Positions 38,037 through 46,556 are shown, numbered from the stretch's first letter. The stretch is DNA of 64,000 nt from JACRDG01 sp963760985 (GCA_963760985.1 CAVXFM010000007.1:1-64000); one strand, 5' to 3'. Translations and numbers: made by a program. The notes: generated by a model from the letters alone, not told the origin.

Positions 38037-38246
38037 TCAGTACTCCCGGGGAGCCATCGGTTGAGCCCCCTGGGTGCCCTGCCCGGGATGTGGAATCCCC
38101 GCCAAGGTGACACTGCGAAGCTTTCCTTCTACGGTCTTGATTTCCAGCATTCCCCCGCACACGTAACATTTTACAAATCCGGAGAAGTCGTCGTACGCGT
38201 CGTCGAGCGAAAAACTGTGGCCACAAGAGATACAGTTGATTTTCAC
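38037..38246 (-). CDS. Small zinc-ribbon protein of the gas vesicle locus
   Basis: 69 residues from GTG 38246, with GGGAGG six bases upstream. INCISCGHSFSLDDAYDDFS followed by GFVKCYVCGGMLEI gives two CxxC pairs, a zinc ribbon. The tail is Gly/Pro-rich. Proteins with this 'KINCxxCGH..dlddAYddyeG.vkCyvCgalLeI' pattern occur in other proteobacterial gas-vesicle clusters as I recall, without assigned function. It lies between gvpV and gvpF/L. Confidence 0.65.
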   Translation of the reverse strand: MKINCISCGHSFSLDDAYDDFSGFVKCYVCGGMLEIKTVEGKLRSVTLAGIPHPGQGTQGAQPMAPREY

Positions 38247-38305
38247 GGCTAACCTCCCTGTCGCATTCCCTTTCTTGGGATCGATTGGCTCCCTGACCTG
38301 GGAAC

Positions 38306-38425
38306 TCATTTACGTCGGATGCTTCCCGATACTTCTGCCTTGCAGTTCACCCACAAGTGCCGTGCCCCTTCCCAGAGCCGCCTTGCTTCGCCCGCACGAA
38401 TTCTCCCTCTATCGAGGAGTTCCAT
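38306..38425 (-). CDS. Possible small ORF between gvpV and the zinc-ribbon gene
   Basis: A 39-codon frame (ELLDRGRIRAGEARRLWEGA, then RHLWVNCKAEVSGSIRRK) that looks protein-like and ends 59 bases before the zinc-ribbon gene. No ribosome-binding site precedes the ATG at 38425 and the frame continues upstream without resemblance, so it may be a remnant. Confidence 0.2.
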   Translation of the reverse strand: MELLDRGRIRAGEARRLWEGARHLWVNCKAEVSGSIRRK

Positions 38426-38541
38426 GGGAACGGCAGTAGAGTGCCGACAGGACCGGAATCCCCTGATACTGCTACTCGTTCGAAGTTGTTGGAAACCCTT
38501 CATTGTTGACATGCTTCGCACCTAGGCCCTTTCCAAGAATC

Positions 38542-38874
38542 TCAGTATCTGATCCTGAATCCGGAGCTGGATTCGCCTCTCACTTGATCGGGCTGGTTCG
38601 AGCCATCAGCCGATCTTAAGCTACCGCGAGAAGAAGGCTCATCAAGGCGGCTCAATAGGCCCCCTTTTTCCACGTCAATCTCTTCCAGCCGCTTGTCAAT
38701 ATTTGTGATTCTCGCTTGTGCGCTGGCCTTCTCCAGGTTTCGCCTGGCTCTCTCCATTTCGAGGCAGCTGACTTTCATGTACGCCATATAGGGCACGTCG
38801 GAGCGATCTACTCTCCCCGACCGGGTACGGATATCTCTGAGACCTCGCAGGTTTGATTTGGTCCTTATGCTCAT
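38542..38874 (-). CDS. gvpV: Gas vesicle protein GvpV-like
   Basis: 110 residues; ATG 38874 after AGGGGAAG. The segment SDVPYMAYMKVSCLEMERAR, then RNLEKASAQARITNIDKRLE and EIDVEKGGLLSRL, matches GvpV of cyanobacteria (basic N-terminus, 'PYMaym.l..LEmEk.rr..E...a..RI..id.R...ie.e...Ll'). The C-terminal 25 residues are Ser/Gly/Arg-rich and specific. GvpV is an accessory protein of unclear action. Confidence 0.7.
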   Translation of the reverse strand: MSIRTKSNLRGLRDIRTRSGRVDRSDVPYMAYMKVSCLEMERARRNLEKASAQARITNIDKRLEEIDVEKGGLLSRLDEPSSRGSLRSADGSNQPDQVRGESSSGFRIRY

Positions 38875-39108
38875 CGTTTCTTCCCCTTCGACTAAAGGCG
38901 AGGACCCATCTTCTTCAGGAGTCTTTCATGAGACCCCTCACGTGCGCTCAAGAAAGGTCCTTGGGTAGCTGACGCGGCCTTGTCGAGTCTCTGCCGCGTC
39001 TCTGACGTTCTTTCCGTTTCACCTCGTTCACTTGTTCCCTCGAAAGGACGGAGATAGCATCATCCGCACCGTCACTCCCTTATAAGGATGGCCCCGCGCA
39101 AAGCGGAA

Positions 39109-40095
39109 TCAGGTGACGGCCGACGAGATCCTGCTTTTCTGCTTGCAGACCTTGTGGATGACTTCTTCCACCTTCTTGGGCATAAGCGGTTCACCGCCCC
39201 TCGTGACCTTTACCGTGTCCCGGGTAAGCACATCACGGCAGATCCACCTGAAAATCTCATCATCAGCCTGCGAGGTGCCGCCGAGATGCGCCAGGACCTT
39301 CCCTATGGCTATGCACGCTCGTACAGTCGGTCTGTGGTTGTTTACTCCCACAAGACGCAATTCCCTGATGATGCCCACGATCACTTCCGCATCGGACCTG
39401 GGAAGACCTGACTTTGCCATGGTGATTTGCACTTCGGTCTCGCGGTCATAATGATCCACATTAATGGTGATAATTCGATCCAGCAGGGCGTCTTGGGTCT
39501 TGTGAACCCCGGCGTACTCTTCGGGATTGGACGTGAAAATGGCTCTGAACGAGGGATGAACCTCAAGGTACCCGTCGCCGCTCCTGCGTAGACTGGGCAG
39601 ATTCAGTATCCCCTCTTCCAGAATGCTCAGGAGTACGTTGTTCGCCTCCGGTCTGGACCTGGTGAACTCATCATATATGAGGGTGTACCCATCGCGGCAG
39701 GCAGTGGTGAGACGATTGTCTACCCAAAAACTCCGCATTTCCTCTTCTGTCTTGACCACTGAATGAATGAAATTATCCACCAGCTTGGATTTGCGGTACC
39801 CAGCATCCCGCCCAACCAGATCGGAACTCCCGAACTCGTCATCCCCATGGATGAGAATGACTGGCCGCGCCAACTTGGCTGCCACATGAAAAGCAAGAGT
39901 GGTCTTTCCGGTCCCCGCGGCGCCTGCAAAATGCACCGAATAACCCACCGCCAGATAGGCCATTGCTCGGTCAGTCAAGTCCTTTACGTGTGGGGTGCAC
40001 ACAAACTGTTCACTCGGCTGGGGCTCTATGTTGTCACCCGCTGGCCGGATCATCTCTGGAGCCACAGTTGCAATGTTCGATTTGCTGCCGCTCAT
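39109..40095 (-). CDS. gvpN: Gas vesicle protein GvpN, MoxR-type AAA ATPase
   Basis: 328 residues from ATG 40095 (AGGAAACGG upstream; earlier codons in the frame are not family-like). Walker A GAAGTGKT at 58-65, GDDEFGSSDLVGRDAGYRKS, then Walker B-like YTLIYDEFTRSRPEANNVLL, SFRAIFTSNPEEYAGVHKTQ (sensor 1) and the C-terminal lid. GvpN uses ATP to help vesicles grow beyond small bicones, probably with a partner in its unit. It sits between repeat copy B and gvpV. Confidence 0.9.
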   Translation of the reverse strand: MSGSKSNIATVAPEMIRPAGDNIEPQPSEQFVCTPHVKDLTDRAMAYLAVGYSVHFAGAAGTGKTTLAFHVAAKLARPVILIHGDDEFGSSDLVGRDAGYRKSKLVDNFIHSVVKTEEEMRSFWVDNRLTTACRDGYTLIYDEFTRSRPEANNVLLSILEEGILNLPSLRRSGDGYLEVHPSFRAIFTSNPEEYAGVHKTQDALLDRIITINVDHYDRETEVQITMAKSGLPRSDAEVIVGIIRELRLVGVNNHRPTVRACIAIGKVLAHLGGTSQADDEIFRWICRDVLTRDTVKVTRGGEPLMPKKVEEVIHKVCKQKSRISSAVT

Positions 40096-40210
40096 GGTTT
40101 GTTCCGTTTCCTTTGGTTGATGTGTGGTCGCTCGACACACGGGATAGCGCCGATGACCTCTTGCGTCGGCCAGTCGCGCTATCCTGCCCACCGAGTCCAA
40201 GGTTATAGTG

Positions 40211-40382
40211 AACTCCCATGACCTGAAGTGTCACACACGAACCATGAAAATGGCACCCTGTCCAGCGACCAGCGGGAGCTGGCAAGTGACTGAAGTTCTT
40301 GGGGATGGGGGTTTGGGGGAAGGCCCTTCTTTCAAGAAGGGCCTTCCCCCAAAAATGCATTTTCATGAGAACGTGGATGAAA
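40211..40382 (-). repeat. Structured interspersed repeat, copy B
   Basis: Inverted relative to copy A. It contains a perfect palindrome with a 17-base arm (GGGGGAAGGCCCTTCTT / AAGAAGGGCCTTCCCCC, two-base loop). It fills the gap between the zinc-finger gene and gvpN, so the unit's transcript would carry this strong hairpin. Confidence 0.8.
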
Positions 40383-40391
40383 TTGACTGCG

Positions 40392-40802
40392 TCAGGTCAC
40401 CGTCTGATGTCCGGATTCCACAGACAACGTATCGTCATGGTGCAACCTTGTGGTCGATTCAACGACGAAGCCTCTGCCCTTACACTTGAGACACGTCATG
40501 CCCGGGGTGGACCCATCGTCCCCTGACCCGTGGCATTCCGGGCAAATCGAGGTCGGGCTTGACGGAAGCGGGACAAAACCCGTGCCCATGCATGCTGTGC
40601 AGGTGTAGGTCTTGATCGCTCCCGTCCCCTGACAATGAGCGCACTTGGTATACGGTCCCCGAATTCTCACCGTACCCTTACCACCACATACGCAGCACGT
40701 TGAGATCCAAGACATTATCCCGAACGGATCTTTTCCCGTGCCGCCACAAAAAGAGCACGTGAGCTCTGCCGCTTCTGTATGCCCGACCGTCATGTCAGTC
40801 AT
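40392..40802 (-). CDS. DnaJ-type zinc-finger (CxxCxGxG) protein in the gas vesicle locus
   Basis: 136 residues; ATG 40802 follows AGAGG. It has repeated cysteine modules CSFCGGTG, CCVCGGKG, CAHCQGTG, CTACMGTG, CPECHGSG and CLKCKGRG, the zinc-binding pattern of the DnaJ Cys-rich domain, but no J domain and no DnaJ C-terminal domain. This suggests a stand-alone zinc chaperone or thiol-disulfide protein that could act on the hydrophobic GvpA. The start is 21 bases behind the GvpC-like gene. DnaJ-type fingers occur in other small proteins too, so the link to vesicle assembly is an inference from position. Confidence 0.7.
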   Translation of the reverse strand: MTDMTVGHTEAAELTCSFCGGTGKDPFGIMSWISTCCVCGGKGTVRIRGPYTKCAHCQGTGAIKTYTCTACMGTGFVPLPSSPTSICPECHGSGDDGSTPGMTCLKCKGRGFVVESTTRLHHDDTLSVESGHQTVT

Positions 40803-40822
40803 CGTTGACCTCTGATTTGCGC

Positions 40823-41614
40823 TCAATCGGTTTTAGTGTCCGCTTTATGTTTCTTTTTGAATTGTTCCTGCTTTTCTCGTTCCGAGGCTTCCTTTGATCT
40901 CAGCTCGGCTTCGGCCTTTGCCTTACGCTCCGCTTCCGCCCTCGCCTTCATTTCGGCTTCCGCCTTGTTTTTTTGTTCTGCGGCCACCCTGGTTTTTCGT
41001 TCCTCTTCCTGTTTGGCCTTCCGCATCCCCGGCGATGGGCCATTCCAGGCTTGCCGTGCACCGGCCAAATCCTTGGCGACTTCTTCTCTCATCCCCTTGA
41101 CCGATTTCTTCAGCCCTGTGACAAACTGATTTCGTTCAGATCGGGATGTCTTGGACATTTGGGAACGAGCATCGTGAAATCCGTTCAGCAGCCCTGAGAC
41201 GGCCTTTGCCGTGTCGGCCACGAACGCGTGGTTGTCTCTCCTCATATTCGCAGCCATCTCTTCCTCAGCCCGGTGAAAGCCCGAGAGCAATCCGGACACT
41301 CCCGTTGACAGATCGGTCACGAATTTGACGTTGTCTCGTTTGGTTTTGGCAGACATTTCCCTGTGCACCCGATGAAATCCGTCGAGCATTCCAGCTACTT
41401 CGCCCGCCATGTTTGACACGAATCTTGCTTGTGCGGCTCTCGCATGCGCGGCCATGTCAGCGTGAGCGTTCCGAAATCCCTCACGCATCGCTGAAACCTG
41501 GCCCTTGGCTTCAAGAGTCTCGTGAGCAAGGCCTTTCAGAAGAAACTCTCTGGATTCGCGTAATCCGACAATTTCGTCGCGCAGCCGAGCCATGTCTTGA
41601 GTCAGGCTACCCAT
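40823..41614 (-). CDS. gvpC: GvpC-like protein with 33-residue repeats
   Basis: 263 residues; ATG 41614 follows the very strong AAAGGAGGAGTG. Four consecutive 33-residue units occupy 63-95, 96-128, 129-161 and 162-194, each with FV near position 3-4 (ARFVSNMAG, VKFVTDLST, HAFVADTAK, NQFVTGLKK) and, in the first three, a GFH turn (GMLDGFH, GLLSGFH, GLLNGFH). Cyanobacterial GvpC, which wraps and stiffens the vesicle shell, also has 33-residue amphipathic repeats. The C-terminal 65 residues are a highly charged Lys/Glu/Ala helix. It directly follows gvpA, the usual place of gvpC. Sequence identity to known GvpC is too low to see by eye, so this rests on period, composition and position. Confidence 0.7.
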   Translation of the reverse strand: MGSLTQDMARLRDEIVGLRESREFLLKGLAHETLEAKGQVSAMREGFRNAHADMAAHARAAQARFVSNMAGEVAGMLDGFHRVHREMSAKTKRDNVKFVTDLSTGVSGLLSGFHRAEEEMAANMRRDNHAFVADTAKAVSGLLNGFHDARSQMSKTSRSERNQFVTGLKKSVKGMREEVAKDLAGARQAWNGPSPGMRKAKQEEERKTRVAAEQKNKAEAEMKARAEAERKAKAEAELRSKEASEREKQEQFKKKHKADTKTD

Positions 41615-41702
41615 CACTCCTCCTTTGTTCACTCGACGCCTCGGCCAAGAGATCGAGGCGCCCAGTCACCTACTTGCCGGTCAGGCGCCCTGTAGTGGTG
41701 CC

Positions 41703-41746
41703 TGGGCCTGGAGCCTAAGGGGGGCAGGCACCGCCCCCCTGGCCCA
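41703..41746 (-). terminator. Hairpin between gvpA and the gvpC-like gene (possible attenuator)
   Basis: Nested dyad: outer TGGGCC / GGCCCA and inner AGGGGGG / CCCCCCT. No T run follows on the minus strand, so it is more likely an mRNA-stabilising or partial-termination hairpin that would keep gvpA transcript in excess of the downstream genes. Confidence 0.4.
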
Positions 41747-41770
41747 ATAGGCCTACAAAGGCGGTGTGAC

Positions 41771-41989
41771 TTAGGCTGGGGCAGCTGCACTGGCGGTGAG
41801 GCCGATTGCTTCCGCATATTTGAGGTAAGTTTCCACCGAGGCGATGACCACCCTGGCTTCCACGGACAGCAGCTCAATGCCGACCAGAGAAACCTTGGCC
41901 CACACGTCGATTACGATACCTTTGTCCAAAATCCTGTCGACAACTTCCGCAAGACTGGATGAATCTGTTGACTTCGCTATCTTCGCCAT
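41771..41989 (-). CDS. gvpA: Gas vesicle structural protein GvpA
   Basis: 72 residues with near-canonical sequence: SSSLAEVVDRILDKGIVIDV, then WAKVSLVGIELLSVEARVVI and ASVETYLKYAEAIGL. This is the main shell protein that packs into the hollow ribbed vesicle wall, permeable to gas but not water. ATG 41989 follows GGGAGG. It is the first gene of the downstream unit, with a sigma-54-type promoter 74 bases before the start codon. The short hydrophobic Ala/Pro tail is normal for the family. Confidence 0.95.
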   Translation of the reverse strand: MAKIAKSTDSSSLAEVVDRILDKGIVIDVWAKVSLVGIELLSVEARVVIASVETYLKYAEAIGLTASAAAPA

Positions 41990-42062
41990 CGTAGCATCCT
42001 CCCTGTTCTGAAATCTGAATCTTGTTGTTTTTGACTTTGTTTGGCATGCCGACCATCTCTAC

Positions 42063-42078
42063 TGCGAGAAGCGTGCCA
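42063..42078 (-). promoter_or_regulatory. Sigma-54 promoter in front of gvpA
   Basis: The minus strand reads TGGCACGCTTCTCGCA, with the -24 GG and -12 GC exactly ten bases apart. The -24 element TGGCACG is perfect; the -12 element has one mismatch (TCGCA for TTGCA). Predicted start of transcription is near 42052, giving a leader of about 60 bases to gvpA. The NtrC-type regulator in the same locus is the natural activator. Confidence 0.7.
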
Positions 42079-42860
42079 CTTCAATCACGTCAGCCCACAA
42101 AACAGGATTTCTTCGTTTCCGCATAGGCGTTTCTCCCGGTATGGGGAGTATTTGGGTGTGATCGTGGCACGGGGGTCAAGGTGTACCTCCCGTCCTCGCT
42201 CCACCCTCCAGCCAGAAACACCTCTTATATTATGATGTTACAGGATCACCGACGTCCCGTGTTGCCTCATGACTCTTTTCCCGGTGGCACGGTTCTCACC
42301 ATCCATGGGGGCCCCTCAGGCTCTTCGCAGAGGCAGAGCGAGTCTGGTGGCTGATTACTCAAGCATCCCCCTCACTCTGGGAGACAAAAGGCCACCGAAC
42401 GGAGACTGGTGCGAAGAGAATTGCAGCGATTCGTACAACCGAATAGCCCTCCTGGAGCCATTCTTTCACGCTTCTTAGCTAGGCGAGCGTCTTAGCGCGG
42501 GAAATGCGGGATTGGCGGATTCGGGACCTGAACGGAGGCAGAGGCGCGGATGCTATACAATCCATTCCACATGTGTGGAATGAATTCCATGGTTCTCAGC
42601 GTAAAGTCCCTTCCAGGAGCGCGTTTGGGTGAAGGATCCCACGAGCGCGCAGGGGTCCCGGGGAAATATGCGGATTGCCACAAGTACTGTCCGTTTGATT
42701 CTGCCCGAGTGTCGGGAGACCTCCTTCGGGCGACGCAAAGCACCCGAATCTTCCTTCAAGGGGCATCCCGCCTTCTTTCACAAGCAGGAACCACTTGGCC
42801 AGAAGGTGTGGCCACTGCGACAATCTCTGATCAGAACGAGATGAAACATGGCTGGAGAGA
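42079..42860. other. Long intergenic region upstream of gvpA, with a dyad
   Basis: No gene recognised. It contains the dyad ATTCCACA-TG-TGTGGAAT at 42564-42581, about 510 bases upstream of the gvpA promoter, a distance at which enhancer sites for sigma-54 activators work. It must also hold the 3' end of the upstream unit. Confidence 0.4.
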
Positions 42861-43610
42861 TCACTTGGCAGGGGAATCGCCTGGAAGGACGAAGTTGTAC
42901 GGAGGCCACGGGCCACTGAGCAAGAGCTTGGAAGATCCGTTTGAAGAAATGCCGGTGAAGGCCTTCCGGAATCGGTCTAGGAATGCTTTGGGCACCAGGA
43001 AGTACACAGATAACAGGACGCCCCCGGCAGATCCACCGCGCGGTGTCACCGGTCGAGAGATCTCGCTTCTAAAGTCCTTGAATAAGCCTGCAAACGCGTG
43101 ACAAAACTGCTCGGTAGTACGTTCGTTCTTTTCGGCCAGTAGCGTCTCTGCCGTATAGAGGGCTTTCCGCTTGGTCAGATAGAGCTTTCCGGAAGTTGGG
43201 GCCCCCGGGGGGGGGAAACCAGAAGAGCCGCTGCGCTGGCCCGAAGAAGTTTTATTCTCGTCCATGATCGCTCTAATCCCCATCTCTGCGCAGCCGTCGA
43301 GTTTCTGAAGAATCTTTCTATAGTGTTCCGCGCGTGTATCCTGGAGCCGCTCGATGTCCGCCAATGAATCCAACAGCGTCCCGAAGCGGAAGGGCACCAC
43401 GGTGACTTGCTCGAAAAAGGACTCGATCACGCGGTGATAGTCCATGAGGCGGGCAACGTCGGAGACCGCAGCGGCATCAGGAACCTCAGAGAAAACACTG
43501 CTGAGTCCTTGTTTCTCGAGCACGCGGAGTTGTGGTCCTTCGGTTGGTGTAGGAATTGAAAGTATCAGGTGGTGGGGCTTCTCAAAGATGCAGTAGAGCA
43601 AGTACTTCAT
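42861..43610 (-). CDS. gvpL: GvpL/GvpF family gas vesicle protein (second copy)
   Basis: 249 residues. ATG 43610 overlaps the stop of the preceding gene (TGATG), so it is translationally coupled. Family signs: KYLLYCIFEKPHHL start, RLMDYHRVIESFFEQVTVVPFRFGTLL, and KLLLSGPWPPYNFVLPG at the end. A Gly/Pro/Ser-rich insert (SGQRSGSSGFPPPGAPTSG) lies in the middle, which includes a run of nine G/C. Last gene of the upstream unit. Confidence 0.85.
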   Translation of the reverse strand: MKYLLYCIFEKPHHLILSIPTPTEGPQLRVLEKQGLSSVFSEVPDAAAVSDVARLMDYHRVIESFFEQVTVVPFRFGTLLDSLADIERLQDTRAEHYRKILQKLDGCAEMGIRAIMDENKTSSGQRSGSSGFPPPGAPTSGKLYLTKRKALYTAETLLAEKNERTTEQFCHAFAGLFKDFRSEISRPVTPRGGSAGGVLLSVYFLVPKAFLDRFRKAFTGISSNGSSKLLLSGPWPPYNFVLPGDSPAK

Positions 43611-44413
43611 CACTCGGCTTCCATCTCTAATTGAGGCGTGAAACTGTACGGCGGCCAGGGGCCGGACGCCTTAAAGAACAAACCTGACGCATGGTACCGA
43701 TCGTTGGAACTGGATATGCGCCTGGAAAAATCTTCCGTGTCCTTGCAATCCACCAAGAACGCCCAATTGGCTACTTTTTCGGCCTCGGCTTCTCCAGGAA
43801 CGCCTACGCGGACATCCCGCTTGCGCCAGTCCACCGCGCATTCGGTCAACTCAGTCGCTACAGTGGTAAGAATTTCTTTCATCCAATTGCCCATTTCTTT
43901 GTCCACCGCGGCGCTGAGCTGCCGCTCTTTGACGTAGCGCACGCCCTGCGACAAGCCCGCCAAAACCTCAGATTGAGCGGAAAGTCGCTCGGCAATCAGT
44001 CGTGCCTTTGCCTCGGCCCTCGCGAACATCACTTTGACAGCCCATTCCTCCTTGCCCGTGACGAAATCGAAGAAGACGTTTATCTCCGGAAGGTTACGTT
44101 GCAAGACCCGCTCAAGACTTTCCATGGATGAAAAAAGGGTACCAAACCGTGCCGGGAGCACAGGGGAATAGGGCATTGCCTTTTGCACAATTTCCCCGTG
44201 TCGCACTACTCTCCGCCCCACCCATGCGAGGTCGTTCAGATTTTCTTCCGCCAATGGTCCGGAGAACTCATCGAGAGCAACCTCGCATACGAGCGCGGTC
44301 ACGTTTGCGAAGTCCCGGGTCAAGACCGGAACCCCGCTGTCAAGGCCGTTCGTACGAAGCTCGGGCAAGAGACCCGCCCGTGCAAGAGCAAACAAGTAAA
44401 GAGCTTTGTCCAC
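43610..44413 (-). CDS. gvpF: GvpL/GvpF family gas vesicle protein (first copy)
   Basis: 267 residues from GTG 44413, two bases behind the AAA ATPase stop, with GGGGACTG as ribosome-binding site. It begins YLFALARAGLLPELRTNGLD, carries the conserved GEIVQKAMPYSPVLPARFGTLF and ends FFKASGPWPPYSFTPQLE with the diagnostic GPWPPYSF. GvpF of haloarchaea and cyanobacteria contacts GvpA and GvpL. Coupled to the second copy. Confidence 0.85.
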   Translation of the reverse strand: MDKALYLFALARAGLLPELRTNGLDSGVPVLTRDFANVTALVCEVALDEFSGPLAEENLNDLAWVGRRVVRHGEIVQKAMPYSPVLPARFGTLFSSMESLERVLQRNLPEINVFFDFVTGKEEWAVKVMFARAEAKARLIAERLSAQSEVLAGLSQGVRYVKERQLSAAVDKEMGNWMKEILTTVATELTECAVDWRKRDVRVGVPGEAEAEKVANWAFLVDCKDTEDFSRRISSSNDRYHASGLFFKASGPWPPYSFTPQLEMEAE

Positions 44414-44415
44414 GA

Positions 44416-46542
44416 TCAGTCCCCACTGGTTTCCGCGAGAGCTACTTCGATGTCCGCGCGAGTCATGGTCAGCTTCGTCTCCTGATCAGGATTTTCTTTG
44501 AGAAACGCAACAGCCCTTCGCACGGCCATCAACGCGGCCCGGTTACAGACCCCTGCGATCTCAGCCCCGCTGAATCCCTCGCTGCGAGAAGCGAGGTCGG
44601 CAGCGTCTATTCCCTCTTCAACGGGTTTGTTGCTCAAGTGAACACGGAATATTTCCTCTCGATCCTTTTCCTCCGGCATGGGAATCTCAACTATCTCATC
44701 GAATCTGCCCGGCCTGAGAACTGCCGGGTCCAGCCTGTCCGCGCGGTTCGTTGCGGCCAGGATGAGCACACCCTTGAGTTCTTCAATTCCGTCAAGTTCC
44801 GCGAGGAATTGGCTTAGCACTCGCTCGCCCACGTGAGAGTCCGTCGAGCCTGATCCCCGCGCAGGAACGAGTGCGTCTATTTCATCGAAAAAGATGATGC
44901 ACGGAGAAGCCTGACGAGCTTTGCGAAAGATCTCTCGGACTCCTTGCTCCGATTCTCCCACAAACTTGGAAAGGAGGGCCGGACCTTTGACCGAGATGAA
45001 ATTCACCTTGCTTTCGTTGGCGATTGCTTTAGCCAGCAGCGTTTTCCCGCACCCAGGAGGCCCCGAGAGCAAGATTCCCTTGGGCGGCCGCGTTCCGGCC
45101 TGCTCAAATAGATGAGGGTATTGCAAAGGCCACTCCACGGATTCGATCAGCTTCTTTCTCAGGGCCTCGTGACCTCCTATATCCTCCCACCGCACGTCGG
45201 GGATTTCGACGAATACCTCTCTTATGGCTGAGGGTTCCACCTCTTTCAGCGCGGTGACGAAGTCATCCATGCGCACTTCAAGTTTCGCGAGCTGTTCGTA
45301 AGGAATACCCGCTCTGGCAAAGTCGATGTCGGGCATGATCCCACGCAGGCAGATCATGGCAGCCTCCCGGCATAGGGCCTCAAGGTCAGCCCCCACAAAG
45401 CCGTGGGTAATATCCGCTAAACGATTCATGTCCACGTCGTGGGCCAGGGGCATTCCTCTGCTGTGGATCTCCAGGATTTCCAGGCGGCTGTTGCGGTCCG
45501 GAATGGGAATGGCGATCTCTCGGTCAAATCGGCCTGGTCGTCGGAGCGCAGGATCAAGCGCATTGGGAATGTTTGTCGCGGCGATGACGATTACGTTCTG
45601 ACGTTTGGTCAACCCATCCATCAACGCGAGCAATTGGGCGACCACGCGTTTTTCCACGTCGCCCACCACTTTTTCCCTCTGGGGGGCTATGGCGTCGATC
45701 TCGTCAAGGAAAACAATGCTCGGGCCTTTTCGCGCTGCTTCCGCGAAAATCTCTCGCAAATGGGCTTCACTTTCCCCGTAAAACTTGTGGACGATCTCAG
45801 GTCCGCTCACAGAAAAGAAATTCGCCTCGGTCTCATTGGCAATTGCTCGGGCGATGAGCGTCTTGCCACATCCCGGCGGCCCGTAGAGCAACACCCCTTT
45901 TGGCGCGTCTATTCCCAGCCGTTCGAAGACCTCCGGATAGCGCAGGGGCAGTTCGATCATCTCTCGTATGCGGTGGACCTGCGGTCTGAGTCCACCGATA
46001 TCCTCGTATGAGAGGGTCTGAGGCTTCTGGGCAACTTCCGGCTTCCCTATCACGAGTTCAGTAGCGGGATTGATCAACACGGCCAGTTTCGGATTCGTGC
46101 TCTCGACCTTGAAATCCGCGAACCTGCTCCCGAACAGGGTGGCCCTGATCGTATCCCCTACCATCACGGGAAGGCCGTCCAGAAGACTCCCAATGTATTT
46201 GAGGTCTCTCTCGGAGGGTGTTACGTTGGACGGAGCGAGCACAACTCGCTCGGCAGGCCGACAGGCGATTTTCGCCACCGTGACTGCCTCGTCCAGCCCG
46301 GCTTTTGCGTTTTGCCTGGAAATTCCATCCAATTGGATTCGAGCCTGCCCGCGCATTTCCTTGTACGCGGGCATGGCTTTGCACACGGTAGACCTTTTGC
46401 CGGTAACCTCAAGGATATCGCCTATCCCTGCTCCGAGCTTTTCCAGGTCTTCAGGGTCCATGCGAGCGTACGCCCGGCCCACGTCTTTGCTGAGGGCTTC
46501 ACTCACCCTGAGCTTGATTCCTGACCCATTTCCTTTTGCCAT
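44416..46542 (-). CDS. CDC48/p97-type tandem AAA ATPase
   Basis: 708 residues. N-terminal substrate-binding domain (1-170, starting LRVSEALSKDVGRAYARMDP) is followed by two AAA modules. First: GGLRPQVHRIREMIELPLRY, Walker A GPPGCGKT at 221-228, Walker B FLDEIDAIAPQRE, SRH NIPNALDPALRRPGRFDREI. Second: GHEALRKKLIESVEWPLQYP, Walker A GPPGCGKT, Walker B FFDEIDALVPARG and NRADRLDPAVLRPGRFD. CDC48/VAT proteins unfold or remodel protein complexes with ATP. Its placement between gvpH and gvpF, with a good ribosome-binding site (CTGGAG) and 14-base gap, suggests a dedicated role in vesicle assembly or disassembly. Such ATPases are standard in archaea and less usual in bacteria. Confidence 0.9.
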   Translation of the reverse strand: MAKGNGSGIKLRVSEALSKDVGRAYARMDPEDLEKLGAGIGDILEVTGKRSTVCKAMPAYKEMRGQARIQLDGISRQNAKAGLDEAVTVAKIACRPAERVVLAPSNVTPSERDLKYIGSLLDGLPVMVGDTIRATLFGSRFADFKVESTNPKLAVLINPATELVIGKPEVAQKPQTLSYEDIGGLRPQVHRIREMIELPLRYPEVFERLGIDAPKGVLLYGPPGCGKTLIARAIANETEANFFSVSGPEIVHKFYGESEAHLREIFAEAARKGPSIVFLDEIDAIAPQREKVVGDVEKRVVAQLLALMDGLTKRQNVIVIAATNIPNALDPALRRPGRFDREIAIPIPDRNSRLEILEIHSRGMPLAHDVDMNRLADITHGFVGADLEALCREAAMICLRGIMPDIDFARAGIPYEQLAKLEVRMDDFVTALKEVEPSAIREVFVEIPDVRWEDIGGHEALRKKLIESVEWPLQYPHLFEQAGTRPPKGILLSGPPGCGKTLLAKAIANESKVNFISVKGPALLSKFVGESEQGVREIFRKARQASPCIIFFDEIDALVPARGSGSTDSHVGERVLSQFLAELDGIEELKGVLILAATNRADRLDPAVLRPGRFDEIVEIPMPEEKDREEIFRVHLSNKPVEEGIDAADLASRSEGFSGAEIAGVCNRAALMAVRRAVAFLKENPDQETKLTMTRADIEVALAETSGD

Positions 46543-46556
46543 TTGTATCTCCAGGC

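Noticed and set aside
42176..42190. TGGCACG-type boxes at 42165 and 42283 on the plus strand as further sigma-54 promoters
   Set aside because: Neither has GC ten bases after the GG, and neither points at a gene.
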